From an uncultured Lachnospiraceae bacterium (GTDB taxonomy: Bacteria > Bacillota > Clostridia > Lachnospirales > Lachnospiraceae), in assembly GCA_910585295.1 (NCBI GenBank), contig CAJUDE010000046.1, forward strand, positions 62,001-126,000: a DNA stretch of 64,000 nt. The letters run 5' to 3'. A program made the translations under genes and the position numbers. Below the pieces are notes generated by a model. The model saw only the letters and a list, made by a program, of their open reading frames with translations, was not told where the DNA came from and ran no database searches. Positions 1-7,900 of the stretch are shown here, in pieces (the first letter of the stretch is position 1; each line of letters starts with the position of its first letter).

Positions 1-376
1 TTGATTTTAAATAATATGGCAAATATGCTTCTCCATTTTCATCTTTTTCTATAACTGCGGGAATAAACTTTGTCTGTTTAACATCTTTATATACATCGTT
101 TGATATAATTTGAGTTTCTGCTCCTACGCCACCCTCTCTACTATCAGCTTTCTCTTTATATGTCTTTCCTAATAATATAAGAACTTTATCAACCTTTTCA
201 ATTTGTTCCATAAAATAATTCAAATCTTGCCCTAACTTTAAATCATAAATATCCACAACACAATTTATACCATGCTCCCCTAATTTTGTTACTAGTCTAA
301 TTATCCATTCTTCTGTTGTATCTTTATGACAATATGAAATAAAAACTGTCTTTATCTCTAATTCACCTTCTTGCAT
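1..376 (-). CDS. SEFIR/TIR-like domain protein, C-terminus cut by window edge
   Basis: An open frame of 125 codons runs from ATG at 376 off the left edge without a stop. The translation has the SEFIR (TIR-related) pattern: box 1 FISYCHKD near residue 12, a conserved Trp after it, GINCVVDIYDL near 36-46, a DKVLILLGKTYKEKAD stretch near 62-77, then GGVGAETQIIS and KFIPAVIEKDENG, ending in LPYYLK. Bacterial SEFIR proteins are known as NAD-degrading abortive-infection defence proteins; defence is inference here because the C-terminal sensor part is outside the window. Codon use is far more AT-rich than in the genes after 1.2 kb, so it looks acquired. A sigma-A-type promoter lies upstream. The domain call is firm by pattern; whole-protein function is not. 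Confidence 0.8.
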   Translation of the reverse strand, partial: MQEGELEIKTVFISYCHKDTTEEWIIRLVTKLGEHGINCVVDIYDLKLGQDLNYFMEQIEKVDKVLILLGKTYKEKADSREGGVGAETQIISNDVYKDVKQTKFIPAVIEKDENGEAYLPYYLKS

Positions 377-417
377 ATATAGTTTCCCCTTTAAATTATC
401 TACTATAATTAGATAAT

Positions 418-447
418 ATTATACCATATGCACTTATTTATGTACAA
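418..447 (-). promoter_or_regulatory. Promoter of the SEFIR gene
   Basis: On the minus strand a TTGTAC -35 box (442-447) and a perfect TATAAT -10 box (418-423) are 18 bp apart, about 40 bp upstream of the ATG at 376. The region is very AT-rich, so some chance matches are expected. Confidence 0.5.
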
Positions 448-619
448 GCATTTACAATATAAATAATTTATACCTAAAATGAAATTTTAAATTCCATTGC
501 CCACTTATGTAGTGGAATTTACTCCTACACAGTTGATATTTACTCTTTCATATTCTCACGTTATGATTATCTTTTCCTCTGACAGCAGTAGAAGGAGGAA
601 CCTTTTTAGTAAATATATC

Positions 620-757
620 CCTGGCAACCAAACGCATCTTTCTCTCGAAAGCTATATCTATATCAAGAACAAATTGAACAAAGGCGCATACTTTAAAGAT
701 ATCGCCAGGTTCCTGTGCAAAGGCCCCACCACAATTTTAAAGGAAGTAAGACCCCAA
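620..757 (+). pseudogene. IS30-family transposase remnant (N-terminal HTH only)
   Basis: The plus-strand frame from about 620 reads HLSLESYIYIKNKLNKG, then FKDIARFLCKGPTTILKEVR. This is the helix-turn-helix start of IS30-family transposases (typical form HLTLxDRIYIE...FKDIAxFLxKDPTTISKEVR). Nothing after the HTH is present: no DDE domain follows and the frame stops at 760. The open frame can be extended upstream to 497, but that part does not resemble a transposase. It is a decayed insertion-sequence fragment, and its right end overlaps the 3' end of the small minus-strand gene next to it. Confidence 0.6.
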
Positions 758-886
758 TAAAACCATCCCTGATTGTTCATCATTATATAAGCCATTCACA
801 CCCTGCATGACCTGGATCACAAAGCCTAATTTATCTTCTGGCACCTTTTCCAGCATTTTAATTGCTTCCTGTCTGATTGCCGTCAT
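737..886 (-). CDS. Small protein, 3' end apparently rewritten by IS30 remnant
   Basis: A 49-residue ORF starting MTAIRQEAIKMLEKVPEDK. The ATG at 886 has an AGGTG ribosome site upstream, which makes it a better start than the ATG at 928. The first ~38 residues resemble a short helical protein common in Clostridia, often found near toxin-antitoxin genes; I recall the family by pattern only. The last ~11 residues, after NGLYNDEQ, are read across the junction with the transposase fragment, so the natural C-terminus is probably lost. No partner toxin is adjacent. It could be a non-functional relic. Confidence 0.4.
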   Translation of the reverse strand: MTAIRQEAIKMLEKVPEDKLGFVIQVMQGVNGLYNDEQSGMVLLGSYFL

Positions 887-1125
887 AAAGAAACACACCT
901 CACTTTTTTGATATCCTAAGGGCTTCACTCATTTACATCTATATACCATCAGATTGGCCCATCCTTGTTTATGTGGATCTCCACCTTTGCCCCTGCACCA
1001 AATTCAAAATACCCTGTTTTCTCCTTTTAATTCTTTTTCAGGGCAAAAATAAAGATGCCAGAAACCGCTTAAATCCAAGGTTCCTAGCATCCTTATCGGG
1101 TTGGGCTATTCAATTCATAGCTTAA

Positions 1126-1197
1126 CAGCTCGTAGGGGAATCGAACCCCTGTTTCCGCCGTGAGAGGGCGGCGTCTTGACCGCTTGACTAACGAGCC
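1126..1197 (-). tRNA. tRNA-Glu (anticodon CTC)
   Basis: The reverse complement folds as a cloverleaf. The acceptor stem is GGCTCGT with ACGAGCT (one G-U closing pair). The anticodon stem is CCGCC/GGCGG around loop CTCTCAC, giving anticodon CTC. The T arm is AGGGG-TTCGATT-CCCCT, and the D-arm sequence AGTCAAGCGGTCAAGAC is typical of tRNA-Glu. CCA is not encoded. A good promoter lies about 32 bp upstream. Its 3' end faces the AT-rich accessory DNA on the left, as is common where an island has inserted. Confidence 0.95.
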
Positions 1198-1228
1198 ATA
1201 TTTTGTAACTTCAAAACTCAACATGGTT

Positions 1229-1257
1229 AGTATACATGCTGAGTTTGAAAAAGTCAA
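1229..1257 (-). promoter_or_regulatory. Promoter of tRNA-Glu
   Basis: On the minus strand, TTGACT (1252-1257) and TATACT (1229-1234) are exactly 17 bp apart. This lies between the end of mtaB and the tRNA, so the tRNA can be transcribed on its own. Confidence 0.75.
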
Positions 1258-1291
1258 GCATTTTTTTGAAAAATTTGCAAAAATTTGTATT

Positions 1292-2638
1292 TTAGTCTCC
1301 GCAGCCGTCCAATAATAAGATATGCTCTTTCAACATAGACACCGCCGTCCCCTTTACTATTTTATTCTCCAGCCCCTGCCCATCGGGCGCCAAAACCGCT
1401 GCTTTCACATATTCCTTCGTATGCCCAACAAAATACTCTTCCCCTCCAAAGGAAAGCTTCTCTTCCATCAGGACTTCCAGCTCCTTCCCCATATGCCATT
1501 CCAGGTATTCCTGGTTCATAGGGAGCAAATCTGCAAAAAGTGCATCGCTCCTCTCCCCTTTAGCCCCCTCTGGCACCTGATGCCCCATGGTTGCCGCCTT
1601 TGTGCCTTTGCGTATGGAATACTTGAAAATATGGACTTCAAAAAATTTAATTTTTTTGAGGAATTCCCTGGTTAGCGCAAACTCTTCCTCCGTCTCCCCT
1701 GGGAAGCCCACAATCACATCTGTGGTAATTGCCGGATGCACAAAATATTTGCGGAGCAGTTTGCACCCCTCCTCATACCTTTCACAAGTGTATTTCCGGT
1801 TCATCCGTTTTAAAGTCGCGTCACAGCCGCTTTGCAGGGACAAGTGGAAATGCGGGCATACTTTCGGCAATTTGGACAATTCCCTGGCAAATTCCTCCGT
1901 CACAATCCCTGGTTCCAAAGACCCCAGGCGGATCCTTTCAATCCCATCCACCTGATGCACCTTCTGTATCAGGGATAACAAATTTATGTCTGGCGTTCCA
2001 CTTTTATGCGCAAAATCCACGCCGTAGGAGCTTAAATGGATCCCCGTCAATACAATTTCCCTGTACCCTCCCAAAGCCAATGCCTCCGCTTCTTGCACCA
2101 CATCCGCCATCGCGCGGCTACGCACCCTTCCCCTTGCATATGGGATAATACAGTAACTGCAGAACTGGTTGCACCCATCCTGCACCTTTATAAACGCCCT
2201 TGTATGCTCCCCTGTGCCGCTGGCTCCCAGTTCCTCATACTCTTTATCCTCTGCAATATCCCCAACAGAGCCATAGGGGCGTTCCCATTCTCTGGACTGA
2301 AAAAACTGCTCCAGCAACTCCACCAATTGGTGCTTCTTATTGTTCCCAATTAAAATATCAATGGCAGGGTCGTCCTGTGCCTGCCCTTTTGACGTCTGTA
2401 CATAACAGCCTGCCGCAACAACCACGCTGTCTGGATTTTTCTTTTTGGCACGGTGGAGCATTTGCCTGGACTTACGGTCTGCAATATTGGTCACGGAACA
2501 AGTATTGACCACATACACGTCGGCTTGCTCCTCAAAAGGCACAATCTCATAGCCGGCTTGCTCTAAGATTTTCCTCATGCCTTCTGTCTCATATGCATTT
2601 ACTTTACAGCCTAGGTTATGCAATGCTGCTTTCTTCAT
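1292..2638 (-). CDS. mtaB: tRNA N6-threonylcarbamoyladenosine(37) methylthiotransferase MtaB
   Basis: Radical-SAM enzyme that adds a methylthio group to t6A37 in tRNAs decoding ANN codons. All parts of the MiaB/MtaB family are visible: an N-terminal UPF0004 domain with three cysteines (LGCKVN, NTCSV, AGCYVQ) for the auxiliary Fe-S cluster, the radical-SAM CNQFCSYC motif near residue 155, and a C-terminal TRAM region. LGCKVN is typical of MtaB rather than MiaB. The 448-residue length is normal. I chose ATG 2638 because AAAGGGTG sits just upstream; a GTG at 2647 is the other option. It has its own transcript, diverging from the Crh-like gene. Confidence 0.93.
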   Translation of the reverse strand: MKKAALHNLGCKVNAYETEGMRKILEQAGYEIVPFEEQADVYVVNTCSVTNIADRKSRQMLHRAKKKNPDSVVVAAGCYVQTSKGQAQDDPAIDILIGNNKKHQLVELLEQFFQSREWERPYGSVGDIAEDKEYEELGASGTGEHTRAFIKVQDGCNQFCSYCIIPYARGRVRSRAMADVVQEAEALALGGYREIVLTGIHLSSYGVDFAHKSGTPDINLLSLIQKVHQVDGIERIRLGSLEPGIVTEEFARELSKLPKVCPHFHLSLQSGCDATLKRMNRKYTCERYEEGCKLLRKYFVHPAITTDVIVGFPGETEEEFALTREFLKKIKFFEVHIFKYSIRKGTKAATMGHQVPEGAKGERSDALFADLLPMNQEYLEWHMGKELEVLMEEKLSFGGEEYFVGHTKEYVKAAVLAPDGQGLENKIVKGTAVSMLKEHILLLDGCGD

Positions 2639-2722
2639 TCTTTTCACCCTTTCTTCTTTTATGCCAATGGCAAACTGCCGAAAAGCGGATGGTTTTTATT
2701 TCCTAAATTGGCAATGAGACCA

Positions 2723-2751
2723 TTGACTTTTCTTTGGAAAGACGATACTAT
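2723..2751 (+). promoter_or_regulatory. Promoter of the Crh-like gene
   Basis: TTGACT (2723-2728) and TACTAT (2746-2751) are 17 bp apart, about 70 bp upstream of the ATG at 2820. This is the only good sigma-A match in the divergent gap. Confidence 0.55.
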
Positions 2752-2819
2752 AGAGAAAATATTTGTTAGGTATCTCAAGAAATATCATATGGAACATAAT
2801 CAATAAGGAGGCTATTCAC

Positions 2820-3056
2820 ATGAAAACAGTACAGATTTCTCTTAATTCAATTGATAAGGTAAAATCTTTCGTAAATGCAATCACCCAGTTTGACTATGAT
2901 TTTGACCTGATCTCTGGAAGGTATGTCATTGACGCAAAATCCATTATGGGTATTTTCAGCCTTGACCTTTCCAAGCCCATCGACCTGGCAATCCACGTTG
3001 AGAGCGACCTGGATGAGATTATGGAAGCTTTACAGCCATATCTGGTAGCCGTTTAG
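2820..3056 (+). CDS. HPr-family protein lacking His15 (Crh-like)
   Basis: A 78-residue HPr-fold protein. The regulatory Ser46 motif of HPr/Crh is kept (DAKSIMGIFSL, matching NAKSIMGLMSL). The region where HPr carries the phospho-accepting His15 reads LNSIDKVKSF and has no histidine, so it cannot pass phosphate in the sugar phosphotransferase system. By analogy with Bacillus Crh it may be phosphorylated on the serine by HPr kinase and act with CcpA; this is inference. Start ATG 2820 has a strong AAGGAGG site. A hairpin terminator follows. It is one of the few plus-strand genes here and forms a single-gene unit. Confidence 0.8.
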   Translation: MKTVQISLNSIDKVKSFVNAITQFDYDFDLISGRYVIDAKSIMGIFSLDLSKPIDLAIHVESDLDEIMEALQPYLVAV

Positions 3057-3073
3057 AATAGGTGCAGCAACTC

Positions 3074-3111
3074 ACTCCCCCACAAAAGGAACCTTTCCTT
3101 TTTGGGGGAGT
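3074..3111. terminator. Bidirectional hairpin between Crh-like gene and thiI
   Basis: The arms ACTCCCCC and GGGGGAGT enclose a second paired part (AAAAGGAA/TTTCCTTTT). It lies between two convergent genes and could end both. The T-tract is weak on both sides, so efficiency is uncertain. Confidence 0.6.
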
Positions 3112-3148
3112 CTTTATTCCTGCGGGCAACGAGCCAAACAGCCCGCGC

Positions 3149-4336
3149 TTATACATCTGCCTCTACCACAATCGTTTCTGCTGTCTCAATGGCTGCCTTT
3201 ACCAATTCTGCAATTTTTTCCTCTAAATGCGTCTCAGAGCGCCGGATAATTTTCAAATTAGGCTTGGTCACTGGGTGCTTGGCCACAAATATCGTGCAGC
3301 AGTCCTCATAAGGCAGGATGGAGGTTTCATAAGTCCCTATCTTTTCTGAAACTTCAATAATCTCCTGCTTATCAAAACCGATTAAAGGGCGGTACACTGG
3401 AATCTGGCATACTTCATCTGTTGCCGCAAGGGACTGCATGGTCTGGCTTGCCACCTGCCCTATGCTCTCCCCTGTAATCAGCCCCAGGGAATTTGTCTCC
3501 CTGGCAAATTCTTCCGCAATCCGCATCATATAACGCCGCATGATAATTGTCAGCTCTTCATGGGGGCATTTTTCATAAATATACATCTGGATTTCTGTAA
3601 AGTTCACGACCTTCAAATAGATTGGCCCGGCATATTTTGCCACAATTTTTGCCAAGTCCACCACTTTCTGCTTTGCCCGCTCGCTGGTATAAGGCGGCGC
3701 ATGGAAATAAACCGCATCCAGCTTCACGCCGCGCTTTGCTATCATATACCCTGCCACAGGGCTGTCTATCCCCCCTGACAGCAGCAGCATCCCTTTCCCA
3801 TTGGTGCCAACCGGCATGCCGCCTGGGCCTGGCACTGTTTCAGAGTAAATGTTGATTTGCTTGCGGATTTCCACATTCACCATAATATCCGGGCAATGCA
3901 CGTCCACCTTCATCTCCGGGAAAGCTTCCAAAATGCGTTCCCCTAAGGCGGCGTTCACTTCCATGGAGGTTAGGGGGTAACTTTTCTTCGCCCGCCTTGT
4001 ATTTACCTTAAAAGTCTTGTTTTTGTCTGGGTAACGGGCGTCCAAATAGGCAAGCACATCTTCTGCAAGCTTCTCAAAGCCTCCCTCTTCTGTAAGCACT
4101 ACCGGGCAAATGCCTACAATCCCAAACACACATGCAAGCCTTTCCACCGCCTCTGCATCATCATATTCCCCAAGCGCCTCAATATAGATGCGCCCTTGTT
4201 CTTTGGAAATCAGGAAATCCCCTTCCACAGGCCGCAGCGCATACTTAATTTGCTGCACCAGTGCGTCCTCAAATAAATGCCGGTTCTTGCCCTTAATCCC
4301 GATTTCCCCATATTTTATCAAAAATGCCTTAAACAT
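3149..4336 (-). CDS. thiI: tRNA 4-thiouridine synthase ThiI (no rhodanese domain)
   Basis: Adenylates U8 of tRNA and transfers sulfur to make 4-thiouridine; in some bacteria it also feeds thiamine synthesis. The 395 residues show an N-terminal ferredoxin-like part, a THUMP domain (about 60-165) and an ATP-pyrophosphatase domain with the PP-loop SGGIDS at 187-192. The C-terminal rhodanese domain of E. coli ThiI is absent, as in Bacillus ThiI, which takes sulfur from a dedicated desulfurase. That partner is the gene immediately upstream, 12 bp away. It is the last gene of an operon that also holds prmA and rsmE. Confidence 0.95.
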   Translation of the reverse strand: MFKAFLIKYGEIGIKGKNRHLFEDALVQQIKYALRPVEGDFLISKEQGRIYIEALGEYDDAEAVERLACVFGIVGICPVVLTEEGGFEKLAEDVLAYLDARYPDKNKTFKVNTRRAKKSYPLTSMEVNAALGERILEAFPEMKVDVHCPDIMVNVEIRKQINIYSETVPGPGGMPVGTNGKGMLLLSGGIDSPVAGYMIAKRGVKLDAVYFHAPPYTSERAKQKVVDLAKIVAKYAGPIYLKVVNFTEIQMYIYEKCPHEELTIIMRRYMMRIAEEFARETNSLGLITGESIGQVASQTMQSLAATDEVCQIPVYRPLIGFDKQEIIEVSEKIGTYETSILPYEDCCTIFVAKHPVTKPNLKIIRRSETHLEEKIAELVKAAIETAETIVVEADV

Positions 4337-4348
4337 ATTCCCTCCTAC

Positions 4349-5503
4349 TCAATGCCTGGTAAATTTTTGGAGCATCGGCACAAGCCCTTTTAATGTGTCC
4401 AGGCAATACCCCACTTCTTCTAACGTGTTCCCAGGGCTAAAGCTTATGCGTATGGTAGACCCAAGGCTTGCCTCCCCTGCATGGATTGCCTGCAGGGTGC
4501 TGCTGGGAGCTGGTTTATTGGAGGAGCATGCGCTTCCGGCAGATACATAAACCTGTCTCTCTTCCAATGCATGGAGCAGCACCTCGCTGCGCACGCCTTC
4601 TACGCTCAGGCTTATAATATGGGGGGCGCCCTCCCTGCCTGCAGGGCCGTTGACATACGCCCAACCCATGCCTGCAATCCCCGCGAGGAATGCTTCCTTT
4701 AATTGGTACATATGCTCCTGTTTATGGGAAAACTGCTCGTAAGCTTCTTTCGCTGCCTGGCCCATGCCCGCAATCCCTGGCACATTTTCCGTCCCAGAAC
4801 GCATCCCGCGCTGCTGCCCGCCGCCGTATATGGCTGGCTTTAATTTTGTCCGTTCCTTTACATACAAAAACCCTGTCCCTTTTGGCCCATGGATTTTATG
4901 GCCGCTTACGGACATCATGTCTATCCCCAGATTTTTCGGATGGACTTTATATTTTCCATATGCCTGGATGGCGTCTACATGGAACAATGTCCCTGGGTTC
5001 TTTGCCTTTATTATCGCCCCTGCCTCCGCAATTGGCTCTACCGCCCCGATTTCATTGTTCACATACATTATGGATGCCAAAATAGTCTCCGGCGTAATAG
5101 CCTCCTCCAACTGCTCCAGAAAAATCTGCCCTTCCTTGTTGACATCCAGCCAGGTCACAGAAAACCCCTGCCCCTCCAGGTACTTCATAGGGGCCGCCAC
5201 CGCCGGATGCTCTATTTTGGTAGTGATAAGATGCATCCCCGCCCTTTTGTTGGCCATTGCGGCGCCAAGGATGGCCAGGTTATTGGATTCTGTCCCGCCA
5301 GAGGTAAAAATCAGCTCTGACTCGCTGGCCTTTAAAGTCCTGCCGATATGCTTTGCCGCAGTTTTTATATAATTCTCCCCTTCCATCCCCTTTTGGTGTA
5401 GGGAAGAAGGGTTCCCATAATCCTCTGACAAAGCCCGCACCATTACTTCCCGCGCGCCGTCCGAACAGCGCGTAGTTGCCGCATTATCAAAATATGCTTC
5501 CAT
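4349..5503 (-). CDS. Cysteine desulfurase (IscS/NifS-type, ThiI partner)
   Basis: PLP enzyme that removes sulfur from cysteine as a persulfide. Conserved parts: GNPSS near residue 30, TSGGTESNN near 68-75, the PLP lysine in SGHKIHGPKG (K203) and the active-site cysteine in SAGSACSS. The 384-residue length fits class I desulfurases. The open frame extends upstream to 5662, but that part lies inside rsmE and is not desulfurase-like. The true start is ATG 5503, two bases after the rsmE stop, with GGAGG in the rsmE end as its ribosome site. Position next to thiI suggests it supplies sulfur for 4-thiouridine, as Bacillus NifZ does. Confidence 0.95.
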   Translation of the reverse strand: MEAYFDNAATTRCSDGAREVMVRALSEDYGNPSSLHQKGMEGENYIKTAAKHIGRTLKASESELIFTSGGTESNNLAILGAAMANKRAGMHLITTKIEHPAVAAPMKYLEGQGFSVTWLDVNKEGQIFLEQLEEAITPETILASIMYVNNEIGAVEPIAEAGAIIKAKNPGTLFHVDAIQAYGKYKVHPKNLGIDMMSVSGHKIHGPKGTGFLYVKERTKLKPAIYGGGQQRGMRSGTENVPGIAGMGQAAKEAYEQFSHKQEHMYQLKEAFLAGIAGMGWAYVNGPAGREGAPHIISLSVEGVRSEVLLHALEERQVYVSAGSACSSNKPAPSSTLQAIHAGEASLGSTIRISFSPGNTLEEVGYCLDTLKGLVPMLQKFTRH

Positions 5504-5504
5504 C

Positions 5505-6236
5505 TCAAGCCTCCATCTCATAAGCCAGCATGGCAAGGGCCGCGACGCCCGCCGTCTCTGTACGAAGAATCCGGTTCCCCAAAGTAACCAATTCCATCCT
5601 GCCTTCCACTGCTTGTATTTCTTTGGGAGAGAATCCGCCTTCCGGGCCGATAAAAATCCCAACAGAACTCCCTTTCTCTATCTTGCCAAAGACTTCCCTT
5701 GTATATGCCATCCCGCGCGCCTGCTCATATGGCATCAGGCACAAATCCAAGGTTTTTGCATATTCCACCGCCTCGGCAAAGCTTCTGACAGGCAAAACCT
5801 GGGGAATAAGGCTGCGCTTAGACTGCTTGGCTGCGCTTTCTGCAATCGCCTGCCAACGCGCCTGCCTGGCCGCCGCCTTTTTCCCATCCAGCTTCACGAT
5901 ACAATTTTGCATTGCCACAGGGACAATTTCACAGGCCCCAAGCTCCACCCCTTTTTGGATAATCATTTCCATTTTATCCCCTTTGGGCAGCCCCTGGAAT
6001 AATGTGGCTTTCACTGGAAGCTCTGTCCCAGCACAAGGCCTGATTATTTTAAGCGCCACTTGTTCCTGGCTGATTGCGGCAACCTCACAGAGGAAATTCC
6101 CTCCTTGCTGGTCACTGACGCGTACTTGTTCCCCAGACTTCATGCGCAAGGCATTTTTTATATGGTTTACATCACTTCCTGTAATCACAACCCCTTCCGG
6201 CGTAATCTGCCCAGGGCTTACAAAAAATTGGAACAT
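5505..6236 (-). CDS. rsmE: 16S rRNA (uracil-1498-N3)-methyltransferase RsmE
   Basis: Methylates U1498 of 16S rRNA in the decoding centre. It has an N-terminal PUA-like part and a C-terminal SPOUT methyltransferase fold with the knot motifs GIFIGPEGGFS and LGNRILRTETA. The 243-residue length is standard. I chose ATG 6236, one base after the prmA stop, with AGGAAAG upstream; the frame continues to 6257 inside prmA. Its stop leads straight into the desulfurase start, so translation is coupled. Confidence 0.95.
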   Translation of the reverse strand: MFQFFVSPGQITPEGVVITGSDVNHIKNALRMKSGEQVRVSDQQGGNFLCEVAAISQEQVALKIIRPCAGTELPVKATLFQGLPKGDKMEMIIQKGVELGACEIVPVAMQNCIVKLDGKKAAARQARWQAIAESAAKQSKRSLIPQVLPVRSFAEAVEYAKTLDLCLMPYEQARGMAYTREVFGKIEKGSSVGIFIGPEGGFSPKEIQAVEGRMELVTLGNRILRTETAGVAALAMLAYEMEA

Positions 6237-6237
6237 A

Positions 6238-7188
6238 TCAATCTTTCCTGGCGGCAATGCTGACCCATTCCCCCAAGCGCGACACTTCCAAAATGGTAAG
6301 CCCCGCCTGCTGGACTGCCGCTTTCACCGCTTCCTCCTTAAAATCAATAATACCGCTTGTAATATATATGCCCCCCTGCCTTAAGCGTCCAGGCACTACC
6401 GGGGTTAGGGGGATAAGCACATCTGCAAGGATATTTGCCACAACCAGCCCATACCCTCCGCCTATCTGCCCCTGCAAGGCGCCATCATCCGTCAGATTGC
6501 CAAGATAGCACTTAAAGTCCCCCTCAGGAAGGCGGTTCACTTGCATATTTTCGAGGGAAGCGGTGATGCACAATGGGTCAATGTCCGTCCCCACAACCTG
6601 CCCTGCCCCAAGCTTCAGGCAAACCACAGAAAGGATCCCGCTGCCGCACCCCACATCTAACACCTTGTCCCCTGGTTCCATGTATTTGCAAATCTGCTGG
6701 ATGCAGAGCCGCGTCGTTTCATGCTTGCCTGTGCCAAAAGAGGTTCCTGGGTCAATTTCAACCACGCAGCGGCAATCCATGGAATCAGGAAGGCTCTCCC
6801 AAGTTGGCTTAATCAAAATACCTTCTACCATAAAAGGCTTAAAATATTGTTTCCAATTATTAATCCAATCCTTGTCCTCGGTCTCCCCCTGGGCAATCGT
6901 CCCCGCCCCAATATCCATGGACAGGCGCAAGTTCTCCAATTCCTCTTTTACCTGCCCCAACAAACTGCTATGCGCTTTTCCAGCATCCAAATAAAAACTT
7001 ACAAACGCAACCCCATCGTCTGGCGGGAGTTCTGGGAGGATGTCAATAAACATTTTTTCTTTGTCCTCCTGGGATAAAGGAACATTATCTTCAATCTGCA
7101 CGCCTTCTATGCCAAGGCCTGCCAATATGCCGCTGACAAAATCCTCCGCCTGGGTAGTCGTCTGGATCGTATATTTTTCCCATTTCAT
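6238..7188 (-). CDS. prmA: Ribosomal protein L11 methyltransferase PrmA
   Basis: SAM-dependent methylation of ribosomal protein L11. The N-terminal substrate-recognition domain is followed by a Rossmann methyltransferase with VLDVGCGSGILSV as the SAM-binding loop near residue 177, and the VVANILADVL motif (NILA in place of the usual NPPY-type) that marks PrmA. The 316 residues are typical. It is followed at 1 bp by rsmE and preceded at 37 bp by the J-domain gene; prmA-rsmE adjacency is widespread in Firmicutes. Confidence 0.95.
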   Translation of the reverse strand: MKWEKYTIQTTTQAEDFVSGILAGLGIEGVQIEDNVPLSQEDKEKMFIDILPELPPDDGVAFVSFYLDAGKAHSSLLGQVKEELENLRLSMDIGAGTIAQGETEDKDWINNWKQYFKPFMVEGILIKPTWESLPDSMDCRCVVEIDPGTSFGTGKHETTRLCIQQICKYMEPGDKVLDVGCGSGILSVVCLKLGAGQVVGTDIDPLCITASLENMQVNRLPEGDFKCYLGNLTDDGALQGQIGGGYGLVVANILADVLIPLTPVVPGRLRQGGIYITSGIIDFKEEAVKAAVQQAGLTILEVSRLGEWVSIAARKD

Positions 7189-7225
7189 GAAAGGCCCCTC
7201 CTAAGAGCGTGATACAAATGCAGCC

Positions 7226-7711
7226 CTACGCAGTAAACTGCTTTTTTAACAAATCGTATGTCTTATTGATCATTTGTAGGGTCCCTGTGTCCCCTGCTGC
7301 ATTGTCGGGATGATATATTTTAATCAATTCTTTGTATCGTTTCTTTAACGCAAGCTCATTGTCCACGCCAGAAAAAAACATTTCTGCTTCTGAACTGTCA
7401 CAGGATACCGAATAAGCACTGTACTTATTAGCTTTCTTAGTATACTGTTCCTTCTCCATCGCCATTTCCTTTTTCTCCCTTGCAAGGTTCTGCAGCTCCC
7501 CCTCTAGGATTTTCCACTTCATTTGGAACAGGCGCTTTTCCTCTGTGAGGCGCTTTTCCTCCATTTTCTTCCGAAAATAAAATTCCCTTTTCTCCCGCTC
7601 AAATTCCCTCCTGTCTTCTTCTAACTTCCGTTCCCCCTGCACCAACTTATTTATCCTCAATTCTTCTGCAACTGGCTCTAGAACTAACTCACTTGCTGTT
7701 CCCTCTGGCAT
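7226..7711 (-). CDS. Coiled-coil protein with C-terminal J domain
   Basis: A 161-residue protein. Residues ~15-100 are a charged coiled coil rich in Glu, Lys and Arg. The end (~120-160) is a J domain with the HPD motif in YKELIKIYHPDNAAGD. The J domain is C-terminal rather than N-terminal as in DnaJ, and there are no Gly/Phe or zinc regions, so this is a specialised DnaK co-chaperone at most. ATG 7711 is chosen because AAAGGAGG lies just before it; the frame opens at 7741. It is the first gene of the prmA-rsmE-desulfurase-thiI operon. Client unknown. Confidence 0.8.
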   Translation of the reverse strand: MPEGTASELVLEPVAEELRINKLVQGERKLEEDRREFEREKREFYFRKKMEEKRLTEEKRLFQMKWKILEGELQNLAREKKEMAMEKEQYTKKANKYSAYSVSCDSSEAEMFFSGVDNELALKKRYKELIKIYHPDNAAGDTGTLQMINKTYDLLKKQFTA

Positions 7712-7833
7712 TGCGCCGCCTCCTTTTCCATAATCCACCAACTGTAATTATCTTCTAACGCTATATTATACAATACACACTTTTAAATAGCAATGGGAAA
7801 TTTCCTATCTATGAAGGGCAAGGGCGTAACAGG

Positions 7834-7890
7834 GAAAAAGGGCGTTCCCACTCCATACAACATTTTGTATTGGCGGAAACACCCTTTTTC
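7834..7890 (-). terminator. Terminator after the CotF-type gene
   Basis: On the minus strand, GAAAAAGGG and CCCTTTTTC form the base of a long hairpin whose apex contains a second stem (ATACAA/TTGTAT). It starts 10 bp after the CotF-type stop and ends in CCCTTTTT. Confidence 0.7.
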
Positions 7891-7900
7891 ATTTGCTAGG

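Noticed and set aside
3074..3111. Riboswitch
   Set aside because: A simple two-part hairpin between convergent genes fits a terminator; there is no aptamer-like complexity.
5504..5662. N-terminal extension of the cysteine desulfurase
   Set aside because: It lies inside rsmE in another frame and has no desulfurase similarity; ATG 5503 has a good ribosome site.
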